This document shows, one piece after another, positions 42,481-51,796 of a DNA stretch of 64,000 nt. Origin of the DNA: Streptomyces sp. NRRL S-455. Its GTDB lineage: Bacteria; Actinomycetota; Actinomycetes; Streptomycetales; Streptomycetaceae. The stretch is from positions 1 through 64,000 of the forward strand of contig NZ_JOCT01000025.1 of the NCBI RefSeq assembly GCF_000717875.1, given 5' to 3'. The translations under genes were made by a program, and so were the position numbers. Position 1 is the stretch's first letter. Each line of letters opens with the position of its first letter. The notes under the pieces are model-generated. The model saw only the letters and a list, made by a program, of their open reading frames with translations. It had not been told where the DNA came from and did no database searches.

Positions 42481-43118
42481 ACTCGCTGAACTCTGAGGCG
42501 TTCGTCCTCTTCGGCCAGCACATCCTCTGGTCCGACATGGTCGGCAACCTCTTCGGGCTGGCCGCCCTCGCCCTCGGCTGGCGGCGCTCCATCTGGACCT
42601 GGCCCGTGCAGTTCCTGGCCGGCCTCATCCTCTTCGGCGCCTTCTTCGGACATCTGACCGGCAGCGCGGGCAAGCAGGCGGTCGTCATGCTCGTGGCCCT
42701 CTACGGCTGGTGGCAGTGGCAGCGCGGCAAGGACGAGGGGGGCGACGGCCACATCGCCGTGCGGTTCGCCACCTGGCGTGAGCGCGCGGTGATGACCGCG
42801 GCGGCCGCCGCCGGCACCGTCGCGGTGGCGCTGCTCTTCAAGGCGTACCCGACGCTGTCCTGGGACCCCTGGCCGGACGCCTACATCTTCGTCGGCACCA
42901 TCGTCGCCATGTACGCCCAGGCCCGCGGCATGGTCGAGTTCTGGTTCGCCTGGCTCCTCGTCGACCTCGTCGGCGTTCCCCTCAACTTCGCCAACGGCTA
43001 CGCCTTCTCCGGCTTCGTCTACGTCATCTACGGCGCGCTCGTCCTGTGGGGCCTGCGCGACTGGTGGCTGCGCTCGCGAGCGGCAGCCCAGCCCACCCTG
43101 GAAGGAGCGCCGGCATGA
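42477..43118 (+). CDS. ribM: RibM-type riboflavin transporter (PnuC fold)
   Basis: 213 residues with about seven hydrophobic spans and the PnuC-like motif YGWWQWQRG near residue 79. Its GTG overlaps the ribE stop and its end overlaps ribBA. In Streptomyces davawensis the gene at this place (ribM) is a facilitator for riboflavin and roseoflavin. Location inside an FMN-riboswitch operon makes flavin far more likely than nicotinamide riboside, the PnuC substrate. No energy-coupling domain is present. Confidence 0.9.
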   Translation: MNSLNSEAFVLFGQHILWSDMVGNLFGLAALALGWRRSIWTWPVQFLAGLILFGAFFGHLTGSAGKQAVVMLVALYGWWQWQRGKDEGGDGHIAVRFATWRERAVMTAAAAAGTVAVALLFKAYPTLSWDPWPDAYIFVGTIVAMYAQARGMVEFWFAWLLVDLVGVPLNFANGYAFSGFVYVIYGALVLWGLRDWWLRSRAAAQPTLEGAPA

Positions 43119-44485
43119 GTGCCCGCCCGTCACCCACCACCGCCCTCGACGAGGCTCCCCCAGAGCAGAAGGCCTGGGGGGACCCCCATCGCGTCACCCC
43201 CTCGGCAACCGCTCTGTACGGCACCGGAGAGGTGGAGGACTTCGTGCTCGACCCCGTCGAGCAGGCCATCGCCGACATCGCGGCCGGCCGGCCGGTCGTG
43301 GTCGTCGACGACGAGGACCGGGAGAACGAGGGCGACCTCGTCATCGCCGCGGAGAAGGCGACCCCCGAGATCGTCGCCTTCATGATGAGCGAGTGCCGCG
43401 GTCTGATCTGCGCCCCCATGGAGGGCGACGAACTGGACCGGCTGAACCTCCCGCAGATGGTCGAGGACAACACCGAGTCGATGAAGACCGCGTTCACGGT
43501 CTCCGTCGACGCCTCCGCCGCGCACGGCGTGAGCACCGGCATCTCCGCCTCCGACCGCGCCACCACCCTCCAGTTGCTCGCCGACGGTGTCTCCGGTCCC
43601 GGCGACTTCGTCCGCCCCGGCCACGTCTTCCCGCTGCGCGCCCGCCCCGGCGGCGTCCTCACCCGCAACGGCCACACCGAGGCCGCCGTCGACCTCGCCC
43701 GCCTCGCGGGCCTGCGCCCGGCGGGCGCCATCGTCGAGATCGCCGGCGAGGACGGCCAGATGCTGCGCCTGCCCGAGCTGATCCCGTTCGCCCGCAAGCA
43801 CGGCCTGACGATCATCTCCATCGAGGACCTGATCGCCTACCGCCGCAGCAGCGAACCCACCGTCCGCCGCGAGGCCAGGACCCAACTGCCCACCGCCCAC
43901 GGCACCTTCACGGCGTACGGCTACCGCTCCACCGTCGACGGCGTCGAGCACGTCGCCCTGGTGCACGGCGAGGTGGGCGGCGGCGACGACGTCCTGGTCC
44001 GCGTCCACTCCGAATGCCTCACCGGCGACGTCTTCTCCTCCGCCCGCTGCGACTGCGGCCCCCAGCTGGACGCCTCCCTCGCCCGCATCCAGGCCGAGGG
44101 CCGGGGCGTGGTGGTCTACCTGCGCGGACACGAGGGCCGCGGCATCGGCCTGATGTCCAAGCTGCGCGCCTACGAACTCCAGGAGCGCGGACGCGACACC
44201 CTCGACGCCAACCTCGAACTCGGCCTGCCCGCCGACGCCCGGGACTACGCGGCAGGGGCCCAGATCCTCGCCGACCTCGGCGTGCGCGGCGTCCGCCTGC
44301 TGACCAACAACCCCGACAAGACCGACGCGCTCGTCCGGCACGGCATCACCGTCAAGGCGCGCGTCCCGATGCCGGTGAGCGCCGGCGAGCACAACCTCCG
44401 CTACCTGCGCACCAAGCGGGACCGGATGGGCCACGACCTGCCCTGGCTGGACACGACCACCGTGCCGGCCTGCGGCAACCAGTAA
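43115..44485 (+). CDS. ribBA: Bifunctional 3,4-dihydroxy-2-butanone 4-phosphate synthase / GTP cyclohydrolase II
   Basis: 456 residues. The RibB half (about residues 45-250) carries [11 protein letters not shown] with metal and catalytic acids near 70. The RibA half (about 255-456) has the zinc cysteines in [15 protein letters not shown] near 306 and the GRGIGL loop. The first 35 or so residues are poorly conserved in the family and include a translated palindromic repeat (43155-43188, [13 protein letters not shown]). The ATG at 43115 has GAAGGAG nine bases upstream. Confidence 0.96.
   Translation: MSARPSPTTALDEAPPEQKAWGDPHRVTPSATALYGTGEVEDFVLDPVEQAIADIAAGRPVVVVDDEDRENEGDLVIAAEKATPEIVAFMMSECRGLICAPMEGDELDRLNLPQMVEDNTESMKTAFTVSVDASAAHGVSTGISASDRATTLQLLADGVSGPGDFVRPGHVFPLRARPGGVLTRNGHTEAAVDLARLAGLRPAGAIVEIAGEDGQMLRLPELIPFARKHGLTIISIEDLIAYRRSSEPTVRREARTQLPTAHGTFTAYGYRSTVDGVEHVALVHGEVGGGDDVLVRVHSECLTGDVFSSARCDCGPQLDASLARIQAEGRGVVVYLRGHEGRGIGLMSKLRAYELQERGRDTLDANLELGLPADARDYAAGAQILADLGVRGVRLLTNNPDKTDALVRHGITVKARVPMPVSAGEHNLRYLRTKRDRMGHDLPWLDTTTVPACGNQ
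43155..43188. repeat. Streptomyces-type palindromic repeat inside the ribBA coding sequence
   Basis: CTCCCCCAG, then a short unique centre, then CTGGGGGGACCCCCA. The outer blocks match, in reverse orientation, the dispersed repeat at 49374-49417. It keeps the reading frame and adds about 11 residues to the variable N terminus of RibBA. Confidence 0.65.
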
Positions 44486-44504
44486 GAAAGCACGAGGGAG
44501 AGAC

Positions 44505-44990
44505 GTGAGCGGCAAGGGTGCACCGGAACTGTCCGTACGCAATGTGGGTGACCTCCGGGTCGCCGTCATCGCGGCACAGTGGCACGAGAAGGTGATGGAC
44601 GGTCTGGTCGACGGCGCCCTGCGCGCCCTGCACGACCTGGGTATCGACGAGCCGACCCTGCTCAGGGTCCCCGGCAGCTGGGAGCTCCCGGTCGTCGCCA
44701 AGGTCCTCGCGGGTCGCGGCTACGACGCGATCGTCGCCCTCGGCGTCGTCATCCGTGGCGGCACCCCCCACTTCGACTACGTGTGCCAGGGCGTGACCCA
44801 GGGCCTCACCCAGGTCTCCGTCGACACCGGCGTCCCCGTCGGCTTCGGCGTGCTCACCTGCGACACCGAGGAGCAGGCCCTGGACCGGGCCGGCCTGGAG
44901 GGCTCGAACGAGGACAAGGGGCACGAGGCGGTGACGGCGGCGGTGGCGACCGCGGCCACCCTCCGCTCAGTATCCGAACCCTGGCGCTGA
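44505..44990 (+). CDS. ribH: 6,7-dimethyl-8-ribityllumazine synthase
   Basis: 161 residues. It condenses the RibB and RibA branch products. [20 protein letters not shown] near residue 21 and [17 protein letters not shown] near 83-99, with the catalytic His, define it. GTG start with GAGGGAGA upstream, 19 bp after ribBA. Last gene of the riboflavin operon; hisE has its own promoter. Confidence 0.97.
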   Translation: MSGKGAPELSVRNVGDLRVAVIAAQWHEKVMDGLVDGALRALHDLGIDEPTLLRVPGSWELPVVAKVLAGRGYDAIVALGVVIRGGTPHFDYVCQGVTQGLTQVSVDTGVPVGFGVLTCDTEEQALDRAGLEGSNEDKGHEAVTAAVATAATLRSVSEPWR

Positions 44991-45014
44991 CGAAAGCCGG
45001 CGGTGGCATAGGCT
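44987..45014 (+). promoter_or_regulatory. hisE promoter
   Basis: CTGACG (44987-44992) and TAGGCT (45009-45014) with 16 bp spacing, ten bases before the hisE ATG. It overlaps the last codons of ribH. The transcript would have a very short leader. Confidence 0.6.
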
Positions 45015-45024
45015 GAGCGTCACC

Positions 45025-45297
45025 ATGTCCAAGAAGACGTTCGAGGAGCTCTTCACCGAGCTCCAGCACAAGGCCACCCACGGCGACCCCGCCACGTCCC
45101 GCACCGCGGAACTGGTCGAGAAGGGCGTCCACGCCATCGGCAAGAAGGTCGTCGAGGAGGCCGCCGAGGTCTGGATGGCCGCCGAGTACGAGGGCAAGGA
45201 GGCGGCCGCCGAGGAGATCTCGCAGCTGCTGTACCACGTCCAGGTGATGATGGTCGCCCGCGGCATCTCCCTCGACGACGTCTACGCCCACCTCTGA
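45025..45297 (+). CDS. hisE: Phosphoribosyl-ATP pyrophosphatase
   Basis: 90 residues, second step of histidine synthesis. The acidic helices [21 protein letters not shown] at about residues 48-68 hold the magnesium-binding EExxE/ExxD pattern of MazG-type hydrolases. It begins directly after its own promoter and is followed by hisG after 46 bp, a typical actinobacterial pair separated from the main his operon. Confidence 0.96.
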   Translation: MSKKTFEELFTELQHKATHGDPATSRTAELVEKGVHAIGKKVVEEAAEVWMAAEYEGKEAAAEEISQLLYHVQVMMVARGISLDDVYAHL

Positions 45298-45343
45298 GCC
45301 GCACCCCGTTCCCGTAAGACACCACGCAAAGGAAGCCCACCTC

Positions 45344-46192
45344 ATGCTGCGCATCGCCGTCCCCAACAAGGGTTCCCTGTCAGGCCCTGCGGCGGAGATG
45401 CTGCATGAGGCCGGCTACCAGCAGCGCCGGGAGTCCAAGGAACTGCGGATCGTCGACCCCACCAACGAGGTCGAGTTCTTCTACCTGCGCCCCCGCGACA
45501 TCGCCATCTACGTCGCCTCCGGCCAGCTGGACATCGGCCTCACCGGCCGCGACCTGCTCATCGACTCCGGAGCCGACGCCGAGGAGATCCTCGCCCTCGG
45601 CTTCGCCCGGTCGACCTTCCGCTACGCGAGCAAGCCCGGCACCATCAGCGGCCTCGCCGACCTGGCGGGCAAGACCGTCGCCACCTCCTACGAGGGCATC
45701 GTCGCGGGCCACCTCGCCGACCACGGCATCGACGCCTCCGTCGTCCACCTCGACGGCGCCGTCGAGACCGCCATCCAGCTCGGCGTAGCCCAGGTCATCG
45801 CCGATGTCGTCGAGACCGGCACCTCGCTGCGCAACGCCGGCCTGGAGGTCGTCGGCGAGCCCATCATGCGGTCCGAGGCCGTCGTCATCCGCCGCACCGG
45901 CGCGGACGCCGACGACCCCAAGGTGCAGCAGTTCCTGCGCCGCCTCCAGGGCGTCCTGGTCGCCCGGACGTACGTGATGATGGACTACGACTGCCGCGTC
46001 GAGCAGCTGGAGAAGGCCGTCGCCCTCACCCCCGGTCTGGAATCGCCGACCGTCTCCCCGCTGCACAACGAGGGCTGGGTCGCCGTCCGCGCCATGGTTC
46101 CGGCCAAGGAGGCGCAGCGGATCATGGACGACCTGTACGACATCGGCGCCCGGGCCATCCTGACCACGGCCATCCACGCCTGCCGTCTCTGA
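45344..46192 (+). CDS. hisG: ATP phosphoribosyltransferase, long form
   Basis: 282 residues, first committed step of histidine synthesis, feedback-inhibited by histidine. LRIAVPNKGSLSGPAAEML opens it. The PRPP loop EVVIRRTGAD-type region lies near residue 185. The C-terminal 75 residues form the ACT-like regulatory domain of long HisG, so no HisZ is required. AAAGGAAG precedes the ATG. Confidence 0.97.
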   Translation: MLRIAVPNKGSLSGPAAEMLHEAGYQQRRESKELRIVDPTNEVEFFYLRPRDIAIYVASGQLDIGLTGRDLLIDSGADAEEILALGFARSTFRYASKPGTISGLADLAGKTVATSYEGIVAGHLADHGIDASVVHLDGAVETAIQLGVAQVIADVVETGTSLRNAGLEVVGEPIMRSEAVVIRRTGADADDPKVQQFLRRLQGVLVARTYVMMDYDCRVEQLEKAVALTPGLESPTVSPLHNEGWVAVRAMVPAKEAQRIMDDLYDIGARAILTTAIHACRL

Positions 46193-46205
46193 GGGGCGAC
46201 CGACG

Positions 46206-46655
46206 ATGTCCGACCTGCCCACCCTGCCCGTCACCTTCCGGCCGGGCAGCACCCGCGCGGTGCTGCTCACCGCCGCCGTCGCGATCTTCGTGGTGATCAC
46301 AGCCGTCGCGATGCTGCTGAAGCAGCTCAGCCCCGGTGAGCGCGTCAGCTTCGTCTTCACGGCGCTCCTGCTGGACGCGGTGCTGCTCCTGCTGGCACGG
46401 CCCAAGGTCGTCGCCGACGAGGACGGCGTCACTGTCGTCAATCTCACGAACAAGCGCCGGCTGGAGTGGGCCGAGATCCTTCAGGTGACCCTCCGGCCGG
46501 GTGACCCCTGGGTCTTCCTCAACCTCAGCGACGGCACCAGCCTGCCCGCGCTCGGCATCCAGCCGGGCATCGCCAGACAGCGCGCGATCGCCGACGCCCG
46601 CGCCCTGCGGGCGCTCGCCGAGGCCCGCTCCGTGCCGGACCCCGAGCGGCCCTGA
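46206..46655 (+). CDS. Membrane protein with PH-like domain, his-linked
   Basis: 149 residues. Two close hydrophobic spans at about 18-38 and 47-65 precede a PH-like beta domain (VVADEDGVTVVNLTNKRRLEW onward). It starts 13 bp after hisG and is probably in the same operon. PH-domain proteins next to hisG are common in Actinobacteria, function unknown. A strong hairpin overlaps the stop codon. Confidence 0.88.
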   Translation: MSDLPTLPVTFRPGSTRAVLLTAAVAIFVVITAVAMLLKQLSPGERVSFVFTALLLDAVLLLLARPKVVADEDGVTVVNLTNKRRLEWAEILQVTLRPGDPWVFLNLSDGTSLPALGIQPGIARQRAIADARALRALAEARSVPDPERP

Positions 46656-46668
46656 GGGCCGCTCGGGG
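46640..46668 (+). terminator. Terminator of the hisE-hisG operon, overlapping the stop codon
   Basis: 13-bp perfect inverted repeat with a TGA loop (arms 46640-46652 and 46656-46668). The loop is the stop codon of the PH-domain gene. Confidence 0.8.
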
Positions 46669-46722
46669 AGATCCTGGGGGTGGTCACCCTGCCGCATCGG
46701 GCCATGTCTTGATTAATCTGTT

Positions 46723-46752
46723 GGCGGAGGCGTGAACGGATGCGCCTCCGCC
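46723..46752 (+). terminator. Hairpin upstream of the CNNM/CBS genes
   Basis: 10-bp arms GGCGGAGGCG (46723-46732) and CGCCTCCGCC (46743-46752) in the 244-bp gap before 46900. It may end upstream transcripts or act in the leader. Confidence 0.5.
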
Positions 46753-46899
46753 CCTGTCGCCCCGCCCGGTGTGCCAGGGGCTCCTGCTAACCGAGGAGTG
46801 ACCCTCTCCGGCGATGGACGGATCGTCCTGCAGTACCTGCGCCGCCCCCTGCCGACATAGCGCGGACCGTGTCCGCGACCGTGCGGAGGCGGCGGCAAC

Positions 46900-48231
46900 A
46901 TGACCATCCCCCTGCTGCTCCTGGCAGCCGCGTTCCTGCTGATTCTGGCCAACGGTTTCTTCGTGGCCGCCGAGTTCGGCCTCGTGACGGTCGAGCGGGC
47001 GGACGCCGAGAAGGCCGCAGCCGAGGGCGACCGGCGCGCTCACCGCGTCGTCGAGTCCCTCAGGGAACTGTCCTTCCAGCTCTCCGGCACCCAGCTCGGC
47101 ATCACCATCACCTCCCTCGTCGTCGGCATGCTCGCCGAACCGGCGCTCGCTGAGCTGCTGCACGGCCCGTTCACCTCGATCGGCGTACCCGAGGGAGCCG
47201 TCTCCGGTGTCACGGTCGTCGTCGGCATGCTGCTGGCCTCCGCCGTGCAGATGGTGATCGGCGAGCTCCTCCCCAAGAACTGGGCGGTGTCCAGGCCGCT
47301 GCAGGTCGCGCGCTTCGTCGCGGGCCCGCAGCATGTCTTCGCCCGGCTGTTCCGCCCGGTCATCGCCGGCCTCAACGCCGTCGCGAACCGGCTCGTACGC
47401 GCCCTGGGCATCGAGCCCACCGAGGAACTGGCCTCCGCCCGCACCCCCGGCGAACTCGTCTCCCTGGCCCGTCACTCGGCCCGGGCCGGCGCCCTGGAGC
47501 AGGACACGGCCGACCTCTTCGTCCGCACCCTGTCGCTCGGCGAGCTCACCGCGCAGCATGTGATGACGCCGCGGGTGAAGGTCAGTGCCCTGCAGTCGTC
47601 CGCCACCGCCGAGGACGTCGTCAACCTGACCCGCGCCACCGGCCTGTCCCGCTTCCCCGTCTACCGGGACAAGATCGACGAGGTCGTCGGCATGGTCCAC
47701 CTCAAGGACGCCCTGGCCGTGCCCGTACGGGACCGGCTGCGCACCCCCGTCGGCCGCATCGCCCGCCCGGCGCTGCTCGTCCCCGAGACCCTGCCCGTAC
47801 GGCCGCTGCTGGCCCGCCTGCGCAGCGAGCAGCCCATCGCGGTCGTCGTCGACGAGTACGGCGGCACCGCCGGTGTGGTCACGCTGGAGGACATCGTCGA
47901 GGAGATCGTCGGCGAGGTCCGCGACGAGCACGACGGACACGACCTGCCCGAGCTGGCGGCCGCCCCGCCGGAGGACGGCAGGCCCGCCTGGGACGCCGAC
48001 GGCAGCTGCCGTGTCGACATCCTCCAGCGGATAGGCCTGGAGGTGCCCGAGGGGCCGTACGAGACCGTCGCGGGCCTCATCGCCGACCTGCTGGGCCGGA
48101 TCCCGGCCGTCGGTGACAAGGCGGAGCTGCCCGGCTGGCGGCTGTCGGTGCGCCAGGTCGGCCACTACCGCGCGGAGCGGGTGCGGCTCGTCAGGACCGC
48201 CCCGGTCGCCGTGATGGAGGTCGCCCGATGA
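46900..48231 (+). CDS. CNNM (DUF21)-CBS-CorC/HlyC transporter-associated membrane protein
   Basis: 443 residues. The N-terminal DUF21 domain has about four spans (first at 4-24, LLLAAAFLLILANGFFVAAEF). Two CBS motifs follow at about residues 215-340 (VMTPRVKVSAL, VDEYGGTAGVVTLEDIVEEIVGE), and the CorC/HlyC domain ends the protein (about 355-440). Members export magnesium or cobalt, or modulate such transport. The stop overlaps the next ATG by four bases. Confidence 0.93.
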   Translation: MTIPLLLLAAAFLLILANGFFVAAEFGLVTVERADAEKAAAEGDRRAHRVVESLRELSFQLSGTQLGITITSLVVGMLAEPALAELLHGPFTSIGVPEGAVSGVTVVVGMLLASAVQMVIGELLPKNWAVSRPLQVARFVAGPQHVFARLFRPVIAGLNAVANRLVRALGIEPTEELASARTPGELVSLARHSARAGALEQDTADLFVRTLSLGELTAQHVMTPRVKVSALQSSATAEDVVNLTRATGLSRFPVYRDKIDEVVGMVHLKDALAVPVRDRLRTPVGRIARPALLVPETLPVRPLLARLRSEQPIAVVVDEYGGTAGVVTLEDIVEEIVGEVRDEHDGHDLPELAAAPPEDGRPAWDADGSCRVDILQRIGLEVPEGPYETVAGLIADLLGRIPAVGDKAELPGWRLSVRQVGHYRAERVRLVRTAPVAVMEVAR

Positions 48232-49304
48232 GCACGCTCCAGCTGACCTTCGCCGCGCTCCTGGTGCTGGCCAACGGCTTCTTCGTCGGCGCCGAGTTCG
48301 CGCTCGTCTCCGTACGGCGCAGTCAGATCGAACCGCTCGGCACCGCCCGGGCCCGGCAGGTGCTCTACGGCCTCGAGCGACTGCCGCAGATGATGGCGGC
48401 GGCCCAGTTCGGCATCACGATCTGCTCCCTCACCCTCGGCGCGGTCGCCGAACCGACCGTCGCGCACCTGCTGGAGCCGGTGTTCGAGTGGATCCACCTG
48501 CCGCACGGCATGATCCACCCGCTCACCTACGTCATCGCCCTCGCCGCGGTGGTCTTCTTCCACCTCGTCATCGGTGAGATGGTCCCGAAGAACCTGGCGA
48601 TGGCGGCCCCCGAGAAGGCCGCGCTGTGGCTCAGCCCCGGCCTGGTCTGGTTCGCTCGCTTCTGCAAGCCGATCACCGCCACCCTCGGCGCGGTCTCGCA
48701 GGGCATACTGCGGCTCTTCCACGTCGAGCCGAAGGACGAGGTGGAGGCCGTTTTCACCAGCGAGCAGCTCAACCGGCTGGTGGAGGACGCCGGCCAGGCG
48801 GGCCTGCTCGACCCCGAGGAGGCCGAACGCCTGGAGGACGCCCTGGAGCTGGGCTCCCGCCCGGTGACGGACGTCCTTCTGAAACGAGAGTCACTGGTCA
48901 CGGTCAGCCCGTCGGTCACCCCCGGCCGCATCGTCGAGCTCACCGCCCGCACCGGGTACTCCCGCTTCCCGGTCGCCGCGGACAACGGCGTGTTCATGGG
49001 CTACCTGCACGTCAAGGACGTCCTCGACCTGGAGCACTCGGACCGGGCCGTACCGCAGCAGCTGTGGCGGCCCATGACGACGCTCAGGTCCGAGCTGCCG
49101 TTGGACGACGCGCTGACCGTGATGCGGCGGGCGGCTACGCATCTGGCCCAGGTGGCCGACGGGTCCGGGAAGGTACTCGGGCTTGTCGCGCTGGAGGACG
49201 TGCTGGAGCTGCTGGTGGGGGAGGTGCGGGATCCGGCTCACCGGGAGGTGCGCGAGGTACGGCTGACCGAGCCCAGGTCCGGTGAAGAGGTGCTGGCGAC
49301 GTAG
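48228..49304 (+). CDS. CNNM (DUF21)-CBS membrane protein lacking the CorC domain
   Basis: 358 residues, a paralogue of the upstream gene and translationally coupled to it (ATGA). It shares the DUF21 start (LVLANGFFVGAEFALVSVRR) and CBS pair (VTDVLLKRESLVTV, VLGLVALEDVLELLVGEV), but it stops without a CorC/HlyC domain. The two probably form a heteromeric magnesium or cation exporter. Confidence 0.9.
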   Translation: MSTLQLTFAALLVLANGFFVGAEFALVSVRRSQIEPLGTARARQVLYGLERLPQMMAAAQFGITICSLTLGAVAEPTVAHLLEPVFEWIHLPHGMIHPLTYVIALAAVVFFHLVIGEMVPKNLAMAAPEKAALWLSPGLVWFARFCKPITATLGAVSQGILRLFHVEPKDEVEAVFTSEQLNRLVEDAGQAGLLDPEEAERLEDALELGSRPVTDVLLKRESLVTVSPSVTPGRIVELTARTGYSRFPVAADNGVFMGYLHVKDVLDLEHSDRAVPQQLWRPMTTLRSELPLDDALTVMRRAATHLAQVADGSGKVLGLVALEDVLELLVGEVRDPAHREVREVRLTEPRSGEEVLAT

Positions 49305-49355
49305 TCTCACCCAGCCTGCGGGCAGTCGTGCCGCCTGGGGTGGCACGGGTGGGCG

Positions 49356-49437
49356 ATGGGGGTCCCCCTGCTCATGGGGGTCCCCCCTGTTCGAGCGAAG
49401 CCGAGAGCTTGGGGGAGAAGCCGAGAGCTTGGGGGAG
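49356..49437. repeat. Cluster of Streptomyces dispersed palindromic repeats with internal duplication
   Basis: Two copies of ATGGGGGTCCCCCTG-type palindrome (49356-49373 and 49374-49388) lead into GTTCGAGCGAAGCCGAGAGC, and the 20-base unit GAAGCCGAGAGCTTGGGGGA then occurs twice in tandem (49397-49436). This unit is widespread in streptomycete intergenic regions. It separates the CBS pair from the convergent ATPase gene. Confidence 0.8.
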
Positions 49438-49483
49438 GCACCCCGCACCGCCGGGCTGCGGGCCGTCCCACCTGGCCGGCGCC

Positions 49484-51343
49484 TCACCGTCCGGGCGGGT
49501 CCTGCGGCCCCCGCCCGGACAGCACCTCCCCGTACGCCTGCATCAGATCCGGCAGCCGCAAGGTCGCCAGATCCTCCCTCCCCAGCACCCCGGGATAGAC
49601 CGACAACCGCAGATCCCGGTACGCGCAGCTCTTCTCGTAGAGCGTCCGCAGAAACCGCCCGTTCCCCAGCTCGTCGATCCACCCCTGATCCACCACATGC
49701 CCGGCGATCGACCGCAACTCGTCGAGGGCCTCCTCGTCCCACAGATCCCCGTTCTCCGCCGCGAGCACCTTGCCGATCTCGGTGAGCTCCAGGGGCCGGT
49801 ACGAGGGAAAGTCCACGCGGGTGGTGAAGCGGGAGGAGAGCCCGGGGTTCGCGGCGAGCAGGCGGTCCATGCCCTCCGGGTAGCCGGCCAGGATGACCAC
49901 GAGATGGTCGCGGTTGTCCTCGGCCCGTTTCAGCAGCACCTGCAGCGCCTCGTCGCCGTACGCGTCCCCCTTGCCGTAGCCGGAGTTGGACAGCGAGTAC
50001 GCCTCGTCGACGAAGAGCACACCGCCGAGGGCCGAGTCGATCAGCTCGTTCGCCTTCACGGCCGTCTGCCCGAGGTACTCGCCGACCAGGTCGGCCCGCT
50101 GGGCCTCCACCAGATGGTCACCGCCGAGCAGCCCGAGGGCGTAGAACACCCGGCCGAGGATGCGGGCGACGGTGGTCTTGCCGGTGCCGGAGGGGCCGGA
50201 GAAGACGAAGTGGCGTTTCGGCGGCTGGACCGGAAGCCCCTGCCCGGCCCTCAGCCGCGCCATGTTCAACTGTGCCGACAACGCTTTGACCTGGCGTTTC
50301 ACCGGCTCCAGCCCCACCATGCGCTCGAGCTCGGCGAGGGCCTCCTCCAGTAACACGGGGTCGGTGGGCCCGGCGGGCAGCGACGACACCGGGCCGGCCT
50401 TCTCGCGCACCGCGGGGTCGGTGACCGGTGGCAGGGGAGCGGAGCCCGGCGGCTCGGGATCGGGCAGCCTGAGATCGCGGCCGTCGGCGCCGAAGAGGGG
50501 ATCGAACCCGTCCTGGCCGTCCACCATGTCCTGGCCCGCGCCGTTGAGCGTGATGGCCGCGAGATCGGCGGCGTCGTAGCCGTCGCCCTCGGCGATCGCG
50601 GCGAGCCGCGCCGAGGTGTCCATGAAGGCGGGGTCGACGCGGTGCACGGCCCGGTACAGGGGGAGTGCGGCGGCGCTGCGGCCGGTGCCCTCGTGAGCCC
50701 TGGCCAGCCAGTAGCGCAGCTCCTTGCGCTGGGGCTGCTCGCTGCGGCAGCGCATCAGCGCGGCGGACAGCAGCGGCTCGGCCTGGCCGTACATCTCCAG
50801 GCGGACCCGGGCCATGCCGCCGAACAAGCCCGCCTCGATGCCGAGCATCGGGTCGTCGAGGAGGGGGTCGGTGTGCCGGACCAGCTGCTCCCAGTCCTTG
50901 ACGAGATAGGCGCGGCAGGCGTGCAGGAACCGGACCTGGTGATCGGTGTCCACCGGTGGCAGTCCGGCGAGCGCCCGGTCCAGCTCGGGGACGTGGCGGC
51001 CGTCCAGCCAGTGGGAGGCGTGCGCGAGCAGCAGATCACGCGGGCTCTCCAGCACGGGCTGCACCCACCAGCCCAGCCAGTACCAGGAGTTGAGGGTGCG
51101 ACCGTACCGGGAGCGCTGCTCGCCGAAGCGGTCCCGGTGCCGGAACATCCTCAGCAGCGCGGTCGTCGTGTCGACGCGCAGCGCGTGCAGCCCGAGCCAG
51201 CCGTCGGCCATGTGGGGGTCCGTCCGGACGGCGGCGCGGAACTCCTCCTCCGCCTGCGGATAGGCACCCATGGTGTAGGCGTCCACGCCTCGCAGCCAGG
51301 CGAGGTCGGCCGGGGCCTGAGGGCCCTGCGTGCCGAAGTCCAT
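49484..51343 (-). CDS. EccA/CbxX-type AAA+ ATPase with N-terminal TPR region
   Basis: 619 residues. The N-terminal half (about 1-300) is helical and TPR-like (YPQAEEEFRAAVRTDP, RSAAALPLYRAVHRVDP). The C-terminal CbxX/CfqX AAA+ domain has Walker A GPSGTGKTT near 382, Walker B GGVLFVDEAYSL near 440 and an arginine finger region SSRFTTRV. This layout is that of EccA from type VII secretion, but no ESX gene is nearby, so its partner is unknown. The ATG at 51343 follows GGGGGA; a longer frame reaches 51586. Confidence 0.88.
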   Translation of the reverse strand: MDFGTQGPQAPADLAWLRGVDAYTMGAYPQAEEEFRAAVRTDPHMADGWLGLHALRVDTTTALLRMFRHRDRFGEQRSRYGRTLNSWYWLGWWVQPVLESPRDLLLAHASHWLDGRHVPELDRALAGLPPVDTDHQVRFLHACRAYLVKDWEQLVRHTDPLLDDPMLGIEAGLFGGMARVRLEMYGQAEPLLSAALMRCRSEQPQRKELRYWLARAHEGTGRSAAALPLYRAVHRVDPAFMDTSARLAAIAEGDGYDAADLAAITLNGAGQDMVDGQDGFDPLFGADGRDLRLPDPEPPGSAPLPPVTDPAVREKAGPVSSLPAGPTDPVLLEEALAELERMVGLEPVKRQVKALSAQLNMARLRAGQGLPVQPPKRHFVFSGPSGTGKTTVARILGRVFYALGLLGGDHLVEAQRADLVGEYLGQTAVKANELIDSALGGVLFVDEAYSLSNSGYGKGDAYGDEALQVLLKRAEDNRDHLVVILAGYPEGMDRLLAANPGLSSRFTTRVDFPSYRPLELTEIGKVLAAENGDLWDEEALDELRSIAGHVVDQGWIDELGNGRFLRTLYEKSCAYRDLRLSVYPGVLGREDLATLRLPDLMQAYGEVLSGRGPQDPPGR

Positions 51344-51796
51344 CACGTCCCCCACGAACCGTGCCCCCGTCGGAATGCCAACGAGCCGCCCCCAGCCGGC
51401 TGCCCTGCTCGAACCGCTGTGCCACGGACCGGAGTTGCCAGGTGCGCGAAGCAACCGTCCGCAGGCCGCGACGAGGGCATCGTACCCGCGGGGGCCGCCG
51501 CCCCGTAGGGTGCCGCACGGGCCGTTCGACGAGGTGGGAGCGGACGCGGCGCTGCCGTGCACGGTGACCGAGGGTGAGCGCGTCATGGGGCGCGGCGCCC
51601 GGAGAACCGGAAGAAGACAGAACGAAGCCCCCGATCACGGGGGAACAACCGGGGGCTTCGCGTCTGTGGGCGGCTGCGAATGGCCGCACATTGGAAACGT
51701 AAGTCCTGTACGGCCCCCCGGTCAAGCCGAGTTGAAGCACTCCGGCAAGTTGTCCCGCAAGGGCTTTCACGACTTCAGCACACTGCGGGCGGCCCG
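51344..51796. other. Intergenic stretch between the EccA-like and kinase-like genes
   Basis: Contains the leader of the minus-strand ATPase gene and the hairpin at 51623-51660. The minus-strand frame is open from the ATPase ATG back to 51586 but its composition is not protein-like. Otherwise I see nothing. Confidence 0.4.
51623..51660. terminator. Hairpin, likely terminator of the kinase-like gene
   Basis: 11-bp arms CGAAGCCCCCG (51623-51633) and CGGGGGCTTCG (51650-51660), in line to end the minus-strand kinase-like transcript. Confidence 0.65.
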
